Shown: positions 6,727 to 14,622 of the stretch, in pieces
Layout: each line of letters opens with the position of its first letter
Position numbering within the stretch: position 1 is the stretch's first letter
From: Lachnospiraceae bacterium
Lineage (GTDB): Bacteria > Bacillota > Clostridia > Lachnospirales > Lachnospiraceae
Assembly (NCBI GenBank): GCA_017557525.1
Contig: JAFYYN010000111.1
Span: 1 to 64,000, forward strand
DNA: 64,000 nucleotides
Direction: 5' to 3'
Translations under genes and position numbers: made by a program
Notes under the pieces: generated by a model
What the model saw: the letters and a program-made list of their open reading frames with translations, nothing else
The model's database searches: none
What the model was told of the DNA's origin: nothing

Positions 6727-7464
6727 TTGGAGTTGATTTATATTTCCACTTATATAATGTCAGATATACACGGCGATTTTCCCGCCTTTAAGAGAATGCT
6801 GAAAGTCGTTGATTTTAAACCCTTAGAGGATTTCCTGATCGTTGTCGGCGATGTGATTGACAGAGGAGAGCATGGCGTTGAGCTGCTTTTTATGCTCAGG
6901 GATATGGTTGACAGGGGATTTGCCACAGTAATAAAGGGAAACCATGAGCTTTTTGCACAGAGATATATGGAGGGGTCTATTTTTGAAAAGGAATGGATCC
7001 TTAATGCAGGCGGCAAAACATTAGCAGATCTGCAGGCTTTGGACGATAATAAGAAAAGTGAGTTTTATGATTTTATAAAGCAGATGCCCCTGTATATCGA
7101 GCGTAATCTGCCTAAATTCGGCAGTACTGTGATCACGCATACGGGGTTAATGGAAAGCTTTCTTATAACTGATGCTAACGATAAGATCGATGTTTTGGCA
7201 TCGGTTAAAAAGGCTGTCGAGACCGATGAGGATGATTTCCTGATATCAGCGGATATACATTACTGGGGACGTGACCAGTTAAGAAGGCTTGATAAATTTA
7301 TTATATGCGGGCATATCCCAACATATCAGTTAGGTCCTGAATATACAGGAAAAATCCTTGAAAACAAAGCATATATGGATATTGATGCCGGCTCAGGATA
7401 CCGTGAGCAGGGCGGACGTCTTGCATGCTATTGTATTGAAAATGAAAAGGTATGGTATGTCTGA
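6727..7464 (+). CDS. PPP-type metallophosphatase (Ser/Thr phosphatase or Ap4A hydrolase-like)
   Basis: The two-metal phosphoesterase motifs are complete and in order: SDIHGD, GDVIDRG, KGNHE, a later HTG, and CGHIPTYQ. This spacing is that of PPP-family phosphatases, which in bacteria include serine/threonine protein phosphatases and symmetrical diadenosine tetraphosphatases; sequence alone does not separate them. The start is unclear. TTG 6727, TTG 6733 and ATG 6757 are all in frame, and only the upstream ones retain the first beta strand, so I list 6727. The gap to nadE is 12 nt, so co-transcription is likely. Confidence 0.8.
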   Translation: MELIYISTYIMSDIHGDFPAFKRMLKVVDFKPLEDFLIVVGDVIDRGEHGVELLFMLRDMVDRGFATVIKGNHELFAQRYMEGSIFEKEWILNAGGKTLADLQALDDNKKSEFYDFIKQMPLYIERNLPKFGSTVITHTGLMESFLITDANDKIDVLASVKKAVETDEDDFLISADIHYWGRDQLRRLDKFIICGHIPTYQLGPEYTGKILENKAYMDIDAGSGYREQGGRLACYCIENEKVWYV

Positions 7465-7497
7465 TAAAGGTATGCCAAAGGTTTGAGGTAATTTAAG

Positions 7498-10017
7498 TTG
7501 AAAAAGGATAAAGAGAGTTACTATCAGTTATTAAAGAAAAAACATATACTTCCTGCTGTCATAGGCCTTTTGATAATGTTCTGTCTGGATGTTTTACTGG
7601 CAAGCATCATTTTTAAGGGTGTAGCGGGTTATCTTACCGAATCCAATTTTGAGTCGGAATATAAAGTCATAGGCTATATGGCTAAGCTGTATGAAAACTC
7701 TGACAAAGCTAAAGCTAAGGAAATGCTTGATAAAGAGGGCAGAGATTATTTTATATTAAAACCTGTCGAAGACTCTGAGTATGAAAAGAAGGAAGCAAAA
7801 GTCGAAAGTATTATCGATAAATACGGAATCGAGAATTTATCTGACGCAATAGATGGTTATGACAGGGAAGAGTACAGAAAGATCAAGGCTAAATATGGCG
7901 ACGATATAATCGATGATATTGATTATCTGCTTGAGTACTACAAAAAGGAATTTGTGCCATATCATGAAGTTGTAATATCTCAGGATGACATCCTGTTTTC
8001 AAAAAACGGGGATGTATCGGGTTATACAGGTGCGATCAAAAAGACAACCATAACTTCTGCAGAGACAGATGAAAAGATAACCGTATATCTTGGAGATAAC
8101 GACGCTTTGGAAATTGTTGCCGACAAGGACGTATTATCTGAGAGGTCACTTAGTATATACAATACCCATACACTTAAGCTGCTGTGGGATAACGGATCAT
8201 TCTGGAGCTTCTTTTCATCCGAGCATGCCCCGGTAACCATCCCCTTCTGGATATCGATAAAGCTTGATAACGGGGAAAGCTTTGTTGCCCAGGCTTCGTT
8301 TGAACTGAAATCAAGGGATGCTGCCATAGTTTTATCTTTTATCCTCGTGATCGCATTAATTACTTTAATTGTTTTTATAGTATTAATGGTAAAGATCATT
8401 AAGAGATTTACGAGACAGCGTAAGCTTCTTTCGGTATTCTTTACAGATGTCGTTACCAAGGGTCATAACTGGATGTGGTTTACGATCAAGGGCGAGCAGA
8501 TGTTAAAAAAGAAGAAGAATGACAAGTTTAACTTCGCGATCCTTGATATTTCATTTGTAAAATATAATACCTTCTGTGTCTGCCATTCGGTAGAAGAGGG
8601 TGAAAAGGTGCTTGAGGCAGTTAACAGGATGCTGCTCAAGACCATCAACAAGCATGAGGCGTGCGCCCACCACGGTATTTCATCATTTGCGGTTATACTG
8701 CAGTATGCGGATGAGGATATCCTAAAGAAAAAGGTTAAGTTTATCTTAAGACATCTGCAGACGGTTGATCCCAATCATAAATTTGCCTTCCATGTAGGTA
8801 TTGCGCTTATACCTGCTATACAGACCCCTTATGGTAATTTTATGAGAAGGGACAATATCGATATTGAAAAGATCTACAATAATGCATGTGCCGCAACGGC
8901 TACTCTTGAAAGCAGCGATGATTCGGCAATAGCTTTCTTTGATGACAAGCTTGTTGAGGAGCAGAAGTGGATCGACATCGTAAACGAACAGCAGCAGAAG
9001 GCTCTTGATAATGAGGAGTTTGTAATCTACTATCAGCCTAAGTACAACCCTAAGGATGATAAGTTAAGGGGGGCCGAGGCGCTTATCCGCTGGCAGTCTC
9101 CGGAGTATGGTTTTGTTACTCCCGGCAGGATAATACCTATTTTTGAGAAAAACGGCTTTATCACTGAAATCGACCACTATATGATAACTCATGTGGCAAG
9201 GGATCAAAAGAGATGGCTTGACCAGGGCTTTAACTGCGTGCCGGTTTCCGTTAATGTTTCAAGGGCACATTTCATTGAGAGTGATCTGGCTGAGCAGATA
9301 AGGGATGCGGTTGATAAGGAAGGTGCTCCGAGAGAGCTGATAGAGATAGAGCTTACCGAAAGTGCTTTCTTTGATGACAAAAAGGCGTTGATCTCTACCA
9401 TTGAGAAACTTAAGAGTTACGGGTTCTCTGTTTCAATGGATGATTTCGGTGCGGGTTATTCGTCACTTAATTCCTTAAAGGATATGCCTCTGGATGTGCT
9501 TAAGCTTGATGCTGATTTCTTCCGCGGTGAAAACGAAGGTGGCAGGGGTGAGATAGTGGTTTCTGAGGCTATCAGGCTTGCAAAGGCTTTAAATATGCGT
9601 ACCGTTGCTGAGGGTGTCGAGGTAAGGGATCAGGTTGATTTCCTTGCAAAGCTGGACTGCGATATGATACAGGGCTACTACTATGCAAAGCCCATGGCCG
9701 GCACAGATTACGAGCTGAGAATGGGACTTAAGTCGGAAGAGAACCTCGCACCCAGCGTTCTTTCACTCACAGACAGCGCCACAGATGTGGTGGCGGCTGA
9801 TAACGAAGTGGTAGAGCAGGGGACGGTCGTAGCGGACGATACAGCAGTCGTAACTGCAGAAACATCTGTTGATACAGCAGAAAATGCAGAAAATATAGAC
9901 GCTATAAAAGCTGTCGTAGATAGTAATGACATATCAGTAGAAACAGTAACTGAGGTTTCAGTAGATGATATGGATGAATCCGTAAGTGAGGGAATAAATG
10001 AGATGACTTCAGATTGA
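7498..10017 (+). CDS. Membrane c-di-GMP phosphodiesterase with degenerate GGDEF and intact EAL
   Basis: The order is: transmembrane helix (about 17-41), an extracytoplasmic sensor of about 230 residues, a second helix (about 275-300), a GGDEF-like domain, an EAL domain, and an acidic Val/Ala/Thr-rich tail from about residue 745. The cyclase signature is replaced by HHGISSF, so no diguanylate cyclase activity is expected. The EAL domain keeps its key segments: AEALIRW near residue 527, SVNVSR, IELTES, MDDFGAGYSS, LKLD, VAEGVE and QGYYYAKP, so it should hydrolyse c-di-GMP. TTG 7498 follows a GAGGT site. The low-complexity tail is unusual for the family. Confidence 0.9.
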   Translation: MKKDKESYYQLLKKKHILPAVIGLLIMFCLDVLLASIIFKGVAGYLTESNFESEYKVIGYMAKLYENSDKAKAKEMLDKEGRDYFILKPVEDSEYEKKEAKVESIIDKYGIENLSDAIDGYDREEYRKIKAKYGDDIIDDIDYLLEYYKKEFVPYHEVVISQDDILFSKNGDVSGYTGAIKKTTITSAETDEKITVYLGDNDALEIVADKDVLSERSLSIYNTHTLKLLWDNGSFWSFFSSEHAPVTIPFWISIKLDNGESFVAQASFELKSRDAAIVLSFILVIALITLIVFIVLMVKIIKRFTRQRKLLSVFFTDVVTKGHNWMWFTIKGEQMLKKKKNDKFNFAILDISFVKYNTFCVCHSVEEGEKVLEAVNRMLLKTINKHEACAHHGISSFAVILQYADEDILKKKVKFILRHLQTVDPNHKFAFHVGIALIPAIQTPYGNFMRRDNIDIEKIYNNACAATATLESSDDSAIAFFDDKLVEEQKWIDIVNEQQQKALDNEEFVIYYQPKYNPKDDKLRGAEALIRWQSPEYGFVTPGRIIPIFEKNGFITEIDHYMITHVARDQKRWLDQGFNCVPVSVNVSRAHFIESDLAEQIRDAVDKEGAPRELIEIELTESAFFDDKKALISTIEKLKSYGFSVSMDDFGAGYSSLNSLKDMPLDVLKLDADFFRGENEGGRGEIVVSEAIRLAKALNMRTVAEGVEVRDQVDFLAKLDCDMIQGYYYAKPMAGTDYELRMGLKSEENLAPSVLSLTDSATDVVAADNEVVEQGTVVADDTAVVTAETSVDTAENAENIDAIKAVVDSNDISVETVTEVSVDDMDESVSEGINEMTSD

Positions 10018-10035
10018 GGTGTGCGCTTTAGGTAA

Positions 10036-10080
10036 CACCTCATCCGCCCTTCGGGCACCTTCCCCTCAAGGGGAAGGCCT
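10036..10080 (-). repeat. Modular intergenic repeat, short form
   Basis: Read on the minus strand, a CCTTCCCCTTGAGGGGAAGG hairpin is followed by GTGCCCGAAGGGC and GGATGAGGTG. The long copies at 23505, 24971 and 28194 have the same ends but carry an extra internal segment between the two arms of the first hairpin. Confidence 0.8.
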
Positions 10081-10124
10081 TGTTAATGACAGAGATAACC
10101 TTAATGGGTATAGAAAAAAATATC

Positions 10125-10162
10125 GAGCCGTTTCATCTTAGGATGGAATGGCTCAATTTTAT
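10125..10162 (+). terminator. Intrinsic terminator after the EAL gene
   Basis: GAGCCGTTTCATC (10125-10137) pairs with GATGGAATGGCTC (10142-10154) over 13 bp, counting two G-U pairs, with a 4-nt loop and AATTTTATTT downstream. Confidence 0.75.
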
Positions 10163-10186
10163 TTGCGAAAAATTTGAAAATAAGTA

Positions 10187-10215
10187 TTGCTTTTTATATA
10201 AAAGCGTGCTATACT
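10187..10215 (+). promoter_or_regulatory. Promoter of the SOS polymerase operon
   Basis: TTGCTT (10187-10192), 17-nt spacer, TATACT (10210-10215), predicting a start near 10222. The LexA box lies just downstream, where bound repressor would block the polymerase. Confidence 0.6.
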
Positions 10216-10230
10216 GACCTAACAAGAAAT

Positions 10231-10244
10231 AGAACATTTGTTCT
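10231..10244. promoter_or_regulatory. LexA (SOS) box of the repair operon
   Basis: AGAACATTTGTTCT matches the GAAC-N4-GTTC core of Gram-positive LexA boxes. It sits between the promoter and the polymerase start codon. The same 14-bp sequence is at the toxin promoter (2919-2932, other strand). Confidence 0.85.
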
Positions 10245-10256
10245 TTTTGGAGTAAG

Positions 10257-11672
10257 GTGAGGCATTTGGATAAAATTCAGAGTGTTTTTATCGCTATAGA
10301 TATGAAGAGCTTCTATGCTTCCGTTGAGTGTGTGGCAAGAAATATGGATCCGTTAAAAGCAAATCTGCTTGTGGCGGACTCATCCCGTTCGGACCAGACA
10401 ATCTGCCTTGCGGTATCACCTGCGCTAAAAGCCATAGGTGTTCCGAGCCGGCCGAGGCTTTTTGAGGCAAAGCAGGCCATCAGGCTGTACGAGGCCGAGC
10501 ACCGCACGCACATAGATTATGTGACTGCAGTTCCCAGGATGGGTGAGTATGAAAGGGTATCCGCGCTTATTTATTCCGTTTACCTTAAGTATGCTGCAGC
10601 GGAGGATATCCATATTTACAGTATTGATGAGTGCTTCATAGACTGCACGCATTACCTGCATTTTTATATGGACGAAGCAGATAAGTCAGGAAAGCATCCG
10701 GCGCATATCATGGCCATGACCATAATAAGGGATGTACTGAAAACCACCGGCATAACCGCTACAGTCGGCATAGGTACAAATCTGTACCTTGCCAAGATCG
10801 CTATGGACATAGTGGCAAAAAAAGCGCGGCCCGATAAAAACGGAGTGCGTATAGCCGAGCTTAATGAGGATACATACAAGGTACTATTATGGGATCACCG
10901 CCCCCTGACAGATTTCTGGCAGATAGGCGGAGGCAAGGCAAGGCGGCTTGCAAAATATCATATGTATACCATGGGTGATATAGCATGGAGATCATTATGG
11001 GATGAGGAGCTCTTTTACAAGATATTCGGTATAGACGCGGAAATAATCATAGATCACGCCTGGGGCATGGAACCCGTAAGGATGTGCGATATAAAAAATT
11101 ACCGGTCGGATAACCACTCACTTTCAAACGGTCAGGTACTGCCACGCCCGTATAAATATGATGAGGCAAAGAATGCGTTTAAGGAAATGATAGACATTCT
11201 GTGCTGTGATATGTACGGTAAAAACCTTATAGCACGGCTTTATACGTGGTGGGTTACATATGATTATAAGTCCCTGGAGTATTGTCCAAACTATGAGGGT
11301 CCGCTTGCAATAGATTTTTACGGCAGGATCCACCCGAGGCATTCAAACGGTCGTATCAGGACCTTGGAGCCTACAAATGTTCCTGACGAGGTAACCCGGC
11401 TTCTTTCGGATGATTTTGACAGAAAGACCGATCACCGCCTGCTGTACCGCCGATTGGGGGTATGCGCATGTAATGTAACTACAAATGATGCACCCTACCA
11501 GCTTGATTTCTTTACAGATTATGAGGCAAAGGAAAGAGAGAGCAGGATAACAGGTGCCATGCGCGAGATTAGGTCAAGATACGGTGCCAATTCTGTGCTT
11601 AAGGGTATCAATTTCTTAGAGGGGGCTACCACAAGAGAGCGGAATACACAGATAGGAGGGCATAGGGCTTAG
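10257..11672 (+). CDS. Y-family (UmuC/DinB-like) translesion DNA polymerase
   Basis: This is an error-prone polymerase for bypass of DNA lesions. The fingerprint segments are AIDMKSFYASVEC near residues 13-25 (first metal site) and YSIDECFID near residue 121 (second metal pair), followed by the ATVGIGTNLYLAKIAMD helix and a little-finger region. At 471 residues it is longer than DinB and matches the UmuC/YqjW/UvrX group, whose genes in Firmicutes are often LexA-controlled and followed by a YolD-like gene, as here. GTG 10257 has GGAG only 4 nt upstream; TTG 10266 in the same frame is an alternative start. A LexA box lies 13 nt upstream. Confidence 0.93.
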   Translation: MRHLDKIQSVFIAIDMKSFYASVECVARNMDPLKANLLVADSSRSDQTICLAVSPALKAIGVPSRPRLFEAKQAIRLYEAEHRTHIDYVTAVPRMGEYERVSALIYSVYLKYAAAEDIHIYSIDECFIDCTHYLHFYMDEADKSGKHPAHIMAMTIIRDVLKTTGITATVGIGTNLYLAKIAMDIVAKKARPDKNGVRIAELNEDTYKVLLWDHRPLTDFWQIGGGKARRLAKYHMYTMGDIAWRSLWDEELFYKIFGIDAEIIIDHAWGMEPVRMCDIKNYRSDNHSLSNGQVLPRPYKYDEAKNAFKEMIDILCCDMYGKNLIARLYTWWVTYDYKSLEYCPNYEGPLAIDFYGRIHPRHSNGRIRTLEPTNVPDEVTRLLSDDFDRKTDHRLLYRRLGVCACNVTTNDAPYQLDFFTDYEAKERESRITGAMREIRSRYGANSVLKGINFLEGATTRERNTQIGGHRA

Positions 11673-11675
11673 ATT

Positions 11676-11915
11676 ATGTATAGAATAAATGATTTTCCGG
11701 TGGTATCGGAAAGCTTTAAGTATAAAGATACCTTTGAGGCCCAAAGACCGGCGCACGAAAGGTTTGACAGCTTTTCAATTAAGCACCCGGCAATGGATCT
11801 TGGCAAACGTGCCAAGATTTTCAGCCCGTTTGATGCGCTTAAAGGCTTTAAGGATGCTATTGATCAGGTGGACAGGCAAAGTAGTTTGAGTTTAAATACA
11901 GAAAATACAGAGTAA
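11676..11915 (+). CDS. YolD-like small protein
   Basis: The 79-residue product contains KHPAMDLGKRAKIFSPFDAL, the core seen in YolD-like proteins of Clostridia. YolD-like genes sit next to Y-family polymerase genes in many Firmicutes and the protein has been proposed to act with them; the biochemical role is not settled. It starts 4 nt after the polymerase stop, so it is in the same operon. A second reading frame overlaps it at 11689-11889 but shows no recognisable features. Confidence 0.7.
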   Translation: MYRINDFPVVSESFKYKDTFEAQRPAHERFDSFSIKHPAMDLGKRAKIFSPFDALKGFKDAIDQVDRQSSLSLNTENTE

Positions 11916-11930
11916 AAAGAAGGTGAGAAA

Positions 11931-12548
11931 ATGTGCTGCAGATATTGTCTTGATAAAACCTCGGATGAATTGGAAGATATCATAGCTACGGCTCTTTCTT
12001 CAAAGACAGCTGACAAATTTACCAGGATATGTCAGCCGATGGTGACAAATGGTGAAATAAAGCCGACGAATGTTGCGCCGGTGATAGCTCCTGCACCTTC
12101 CGGCAGACCGGCTGTTTTTGCCATGAAATGGGGGTATAACATGCCCGGAAAGGCTAACCCAATCTTAAATGCAAGGGTCGAAACCGCAAAGATCAGGCCG
12201 ACCTTTAAGGAGGACTGGGAAAAGCACAGATGCATAATACCTGCGTCGTATTATTATGAGTGGGAGCATCTGACAGATCCCGCCGGCAGGACCAAAACCG
12301 GCAGTAAATTTCTCATACAGCCTAAGGGAGCATCGGTTACATGGCTTTGCGGCCTGTACAGGATAGAGGACGGCCTGCCGTACTTTGTGGTACTTACCCG
12401 TGAGCCGAGTGACAGCGTATCTCAGATACATAACCGGATGCCCATGATACTTCCAAAAGAAAAAATTGCAGAATGGACAAATCCCGAAGGCATGCCCGAC
12501 CGGCTGATAGATTATGCCCTTACGGAAATGGTGGTGGAGAAAGCATAA
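11931..12548 (+). CDS. SOS response-associated peptidase (SRAP; YedK/HMCES-like)
   Basis: SRAP proteins form a thiazolidine DNA-protein crosslink with abasic sites in single-stranded DNA through Cys2. That residue is present: the protein begins MCCRY, so removal of Met exposes Cys2. The conserved NARVETAKIRPTF, PASYYYEW (catalytic Glu) and QIHNRMPMIL (His) segments are all intact, and the length (205) is typical. The ribosome-binding site is AAGGTGAG. It is the third gene behind the LexA box, after the polymerase and YolD-like genes, which fits its name and abasic-site role during translesion synthesis. Confidence 0.93.
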   Translation: MCCRYCLDKTSDELEDIIATALSSKTADKFTRICQPMVTNGEIKPTNVAPVIAPAPSGRPAVFAMKWGYNMPGKANPILNARVETAKIRPTFKEDWEKHRCIIPASYYYEWEHLTDPAGRTKTGSKFLIQPKGASVTWLCGLYRIEDGLPYFVVLTREPSDSVSQIHNRMPMILPKEKIAEWTNPEGMPDRLIDYALTEMVVEKA

Positions 12549-12553
12549 ATAAT

Positions 12554-12582
12554 TTGACTAAACTATCGATTTTTGGTATACT
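12554..12582 (+). promoter_or_regulatory. Promoter of the AlkD-like gene
   Basis: TTGACT (12554-12559), 17-nt spacer, TATACT (12577-12582) with an upstream TG (extended -10). It begins 6 nt after the SRAP stop and has no LexA box, so this gene can be expressed apart from the SOS operon. Confidence 0.7.
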
Positions 12583-12650
12583 TCTCCTAATGATAAGTAA
12601 ATATTTGGGGATTAACGAAAGTGTTCCATATCATAAAGGAGAATGGTGTT

Positions 12651-13334
12651 TTGATAGAAGAGATTAGAAAGAAACTATTTGAACTGCAGGATATAAAATA
12701 CAGAGATTTTCAGAAAAACCTGATACCTACGGTGGATCCTGAAAGCATAATTGGCGTAAGGACTCCCGAGCTTAGAAAGTATGCCAAACAGCTGGTAAAG
12801 GAAAATAAAACAGAGGAATTTCTGCACGACCTGCCACATAAATATTTTGATGAAAATCAGCTGCATGCCTTTATCCTTTCAGAGTTAAAGGATTATGAGA
12901 AATGTATTGATGAGGTATGCCGTTTTCTTCCGTTTGTGGATAACTGGGCAACCTGTGATCAGATGTCTCCGAATGTATTTAAAAAGCACCGTACGGAGCT
13001 TTTGGAGTATATAAAAGAGTGGCTTGCTTCTGAGAAAACATATACGGTCAGGTTTGCCATCGGCATGCTGATGCAGTACTATCTTGATGACTGGTTCGAC
13101 ATTTCCTATGCAGAGATGGTCCAGGAGGTAAAGTCGGAGGAGTACTATATCAACATGATGATCGCCTGGTATTTCGCTACAGCGCTCGCAAAGCAGTACG
13201 ACAATATACTTCCCATACTGGAGCAGCACAGGCTTAATATCTGGACTCATAACAAGGTGATCCAGAAAGCAACGGAAAGCTACAGGATCATGGATGAGCA
13301 GAAGAAATATCTGAAATCACTGAAGATTAAGTGA
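12651..13334 (+). CDS. AlkD-like DNA alkylation repair protein
   Basis: The protein is an all-helical HEAT-like repeat protein of the AlkD/AlkC DNA glycosylase superfamily. The family regions are visible: GVRTPELRKYAKQL early, the FVDNWATCDQMSP segment with the conserved Trp and Asp in the middle, and HNKVIQKATESYRI near the end. AlkD glycosylases remove positively charged alkylated bases. I choose TTG 12651 because AAAGGAG ends 9 nt upstream; a longer reading from 12621 has no site. The length is then 227 residues, normal for AlkD. It follows the SOS operon but has its own promoter. Confidence 0.85.
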   Translation: MIEEIRKKLFELQDIKYRDFQKNLIPTVDPESIIGVRTPELRKYAKQLVKENKTEEFLHDLPHKYFDENQLHAFILSELKDYEKCIDEVCRFLPFVDNWATCDQMSPNVFKKHRTELLEYIKEWLASEKTYTVRFAIGMLMQYYLDDWFDISYAEMVQEVKSEEYYINMMIAWYFATALAKQYDNILPILEQHRLNIWTHNKVIQKATESYRIMDEQKKYLKSLKIK

Positions 13335-13388
13335 CCGCTTTAAAATGCATGTTAAAGTATAATCCACTGAGATGAAAAGTATAAAAGA

Positions 13389-14468
13389 GTGATAAATCCG
13401 GAAATGATAAAAGAGACAGAATATTATAAAGACCTGGTTGACAGGCTTGAAAAAACAAAAGATCTTTCAAATGAGGAGTTTACAGAACTCCTTTTTTGTG
13501 ATGATAAGGAAGCTGTTGAATATCTGACTGAAAGAGCCAGGGCAGTAAGAGAAAAGATATACGGAAAAGAGGTATACTTAAGAGGTCTTATAGAGTTTAC
13601 CAATTACTGTAAGAATAACTGTAAGTACTGTGGTATCAGATGTGGTAATAAAAACGCAGACAGATACCGCTTAAGCAAAGACGACATCCTATCCTGCTGT
13701 GATATGGGCTACGAGCTGGGTTTCAGGACCTTTGTACTCCAGGGTGGGGAGGATCCCTACTTTAATGATGACAGGATGGTGGAGATAGTCAGTGACATAA
13801 GGAAGGCTCATCCTGACTGTGCCATAACCCTTTCAATCGGAGAACGTGAAAAGGAGAGCTATCAGAAGCTTTTCGATGCCGGTGCAAACAGATATCTGCT
13901 GCGTCATGAGACCGCAAATAAGGCGCATTATGAGTACCTTCATCCAAAGGAAATGTCATTTGACCACCGTATGCAGTGCTTAAAGGACTTAAAGGAAATA
14001 GGCTATCAGGTTGGCTGCGGCATGATGATAGGCTCACCCGGACAGAAGCCGGAGCATTTTGTTGAGGATTTGAGGTTTCTGCAGAGCTTTAAACCGGAGA
14101 TGGTGGGCATCGGTCCGTTTATACCGCATCATGATACAGAGTTTGCAAACTGCAGTGCGGGTACTGTTGACATGACCTTGAGGCTCCTGTCTGTCATAAG
14201 GCTTTTGCTACCCGATGTACTGCTGCCCGCAACAACGGCGCTTGGTACAATTGACCCTATAGGCCGTGAGAAGGGGATTTTAGCGGGAGCAAATGTCGTA
14301 ATGCCAAATCTTTCACCCGGAAATGTAAGGGAGAAATATCTGCTGTACGACAATAAGATCTGTACGGGTGATGAGGCGGCAGAGTGTATCCGATGCATGT
14401 CCGCGAGAGTATCAAAGGTCGGTTATGCTGTTATCATAAGCAGGGGGGACCACATAAGTTACAGATAA
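13389..14468 (+). CDS. hydE: [FeFe]-hydrogenase maturase, radical SAM protein HydE
   Basis: HydE is one of three enzymes that build the organometallic H-cluster of [FeFe] hydrogenase. The radical-SAM cluster motif appears as CKNNCKYCG (CxxxCxxC, about residues 74-81) inside TNYCKNNCKYCGIRCGN, which separates HydE from the related biotin synthase. FVLQGGED, LLRHETAN and CGMMIGSPGQ are further HydE/BioB superfamily segments. The length (359) is typical. The start is GTG 13389 with only a weak site, so an internal start such as ATG 13404 is possible. No hydF, hydG or hydrogenase gene is in the window, so it is encoded apart from its partners. Terminator at 14474. Confidence 0.93.
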   Translation: MINPEMIKETEYYKDLVDRLEKTKDLSNEEFTELLFCDDKEAVEYLTERARAVREKIYGKEVYLRGLIEFTNYCKNNCKYCGIRCGNKNADRYRLSKDDILSCCDMGYELGFRTFVLQGGEDPYFNDDRMVEIVSDIRKAHPDCAITLSIGEREKESYQKLFDAGANRYLLRHETANKAHYEYLHPKEMSFDHRMQCLKDLKEIGYQVGCGMMIGSPGQKPEHFVEDLRFLQSFKPEMVGIGPFIPHHDTEFANCSAGTVDMTLRLLSVIRLLLPDVLLPATTALGTIDPIGREKGILAGANVVMPNLSPGNVREKYLLYDNKICTGDEAAECIRCMSARVSKVGYAVIISRGDHISYR

Positions 14469-14473
14469 AGTAT

Positions 14474-14510
14474 ACAGGCAGTTTTGAATATGCAGGACTG
14501 CCTGTTTTTT
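14474..14510 (+). terminator. Intrinsic terminator after hydE
   Basis: ACAGGCAG (14474-14481) and CTGCCTGT (14498-14505) form an 8-bp perfect stem with a T-run to 14510. Confidence 0.85.
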
Positions 14511-14556
14511 ATATGTAATATTATATGGATTGACAGTAAATAAAGCAAGAAGTGAA

Positions 14557-14585
14557 TAGACTAAGCAACTTGTATTTGATATACT
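14557..14585 (+). promoter_or_regulatory. Possible promoter of the GH43 gene
   Basis: TAGACT (14557-14562), 17-nt spacer, TATACT (14580-14585). A better -35 hexamer (TTGACA, 14530-14535) is present but has no -10 element at the right distance. Confidence 0.4.
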
Positions 14586-14622
14586 AATCTACGCAAAATT
14601 TGAAATTGGAGTCAGGTATATC

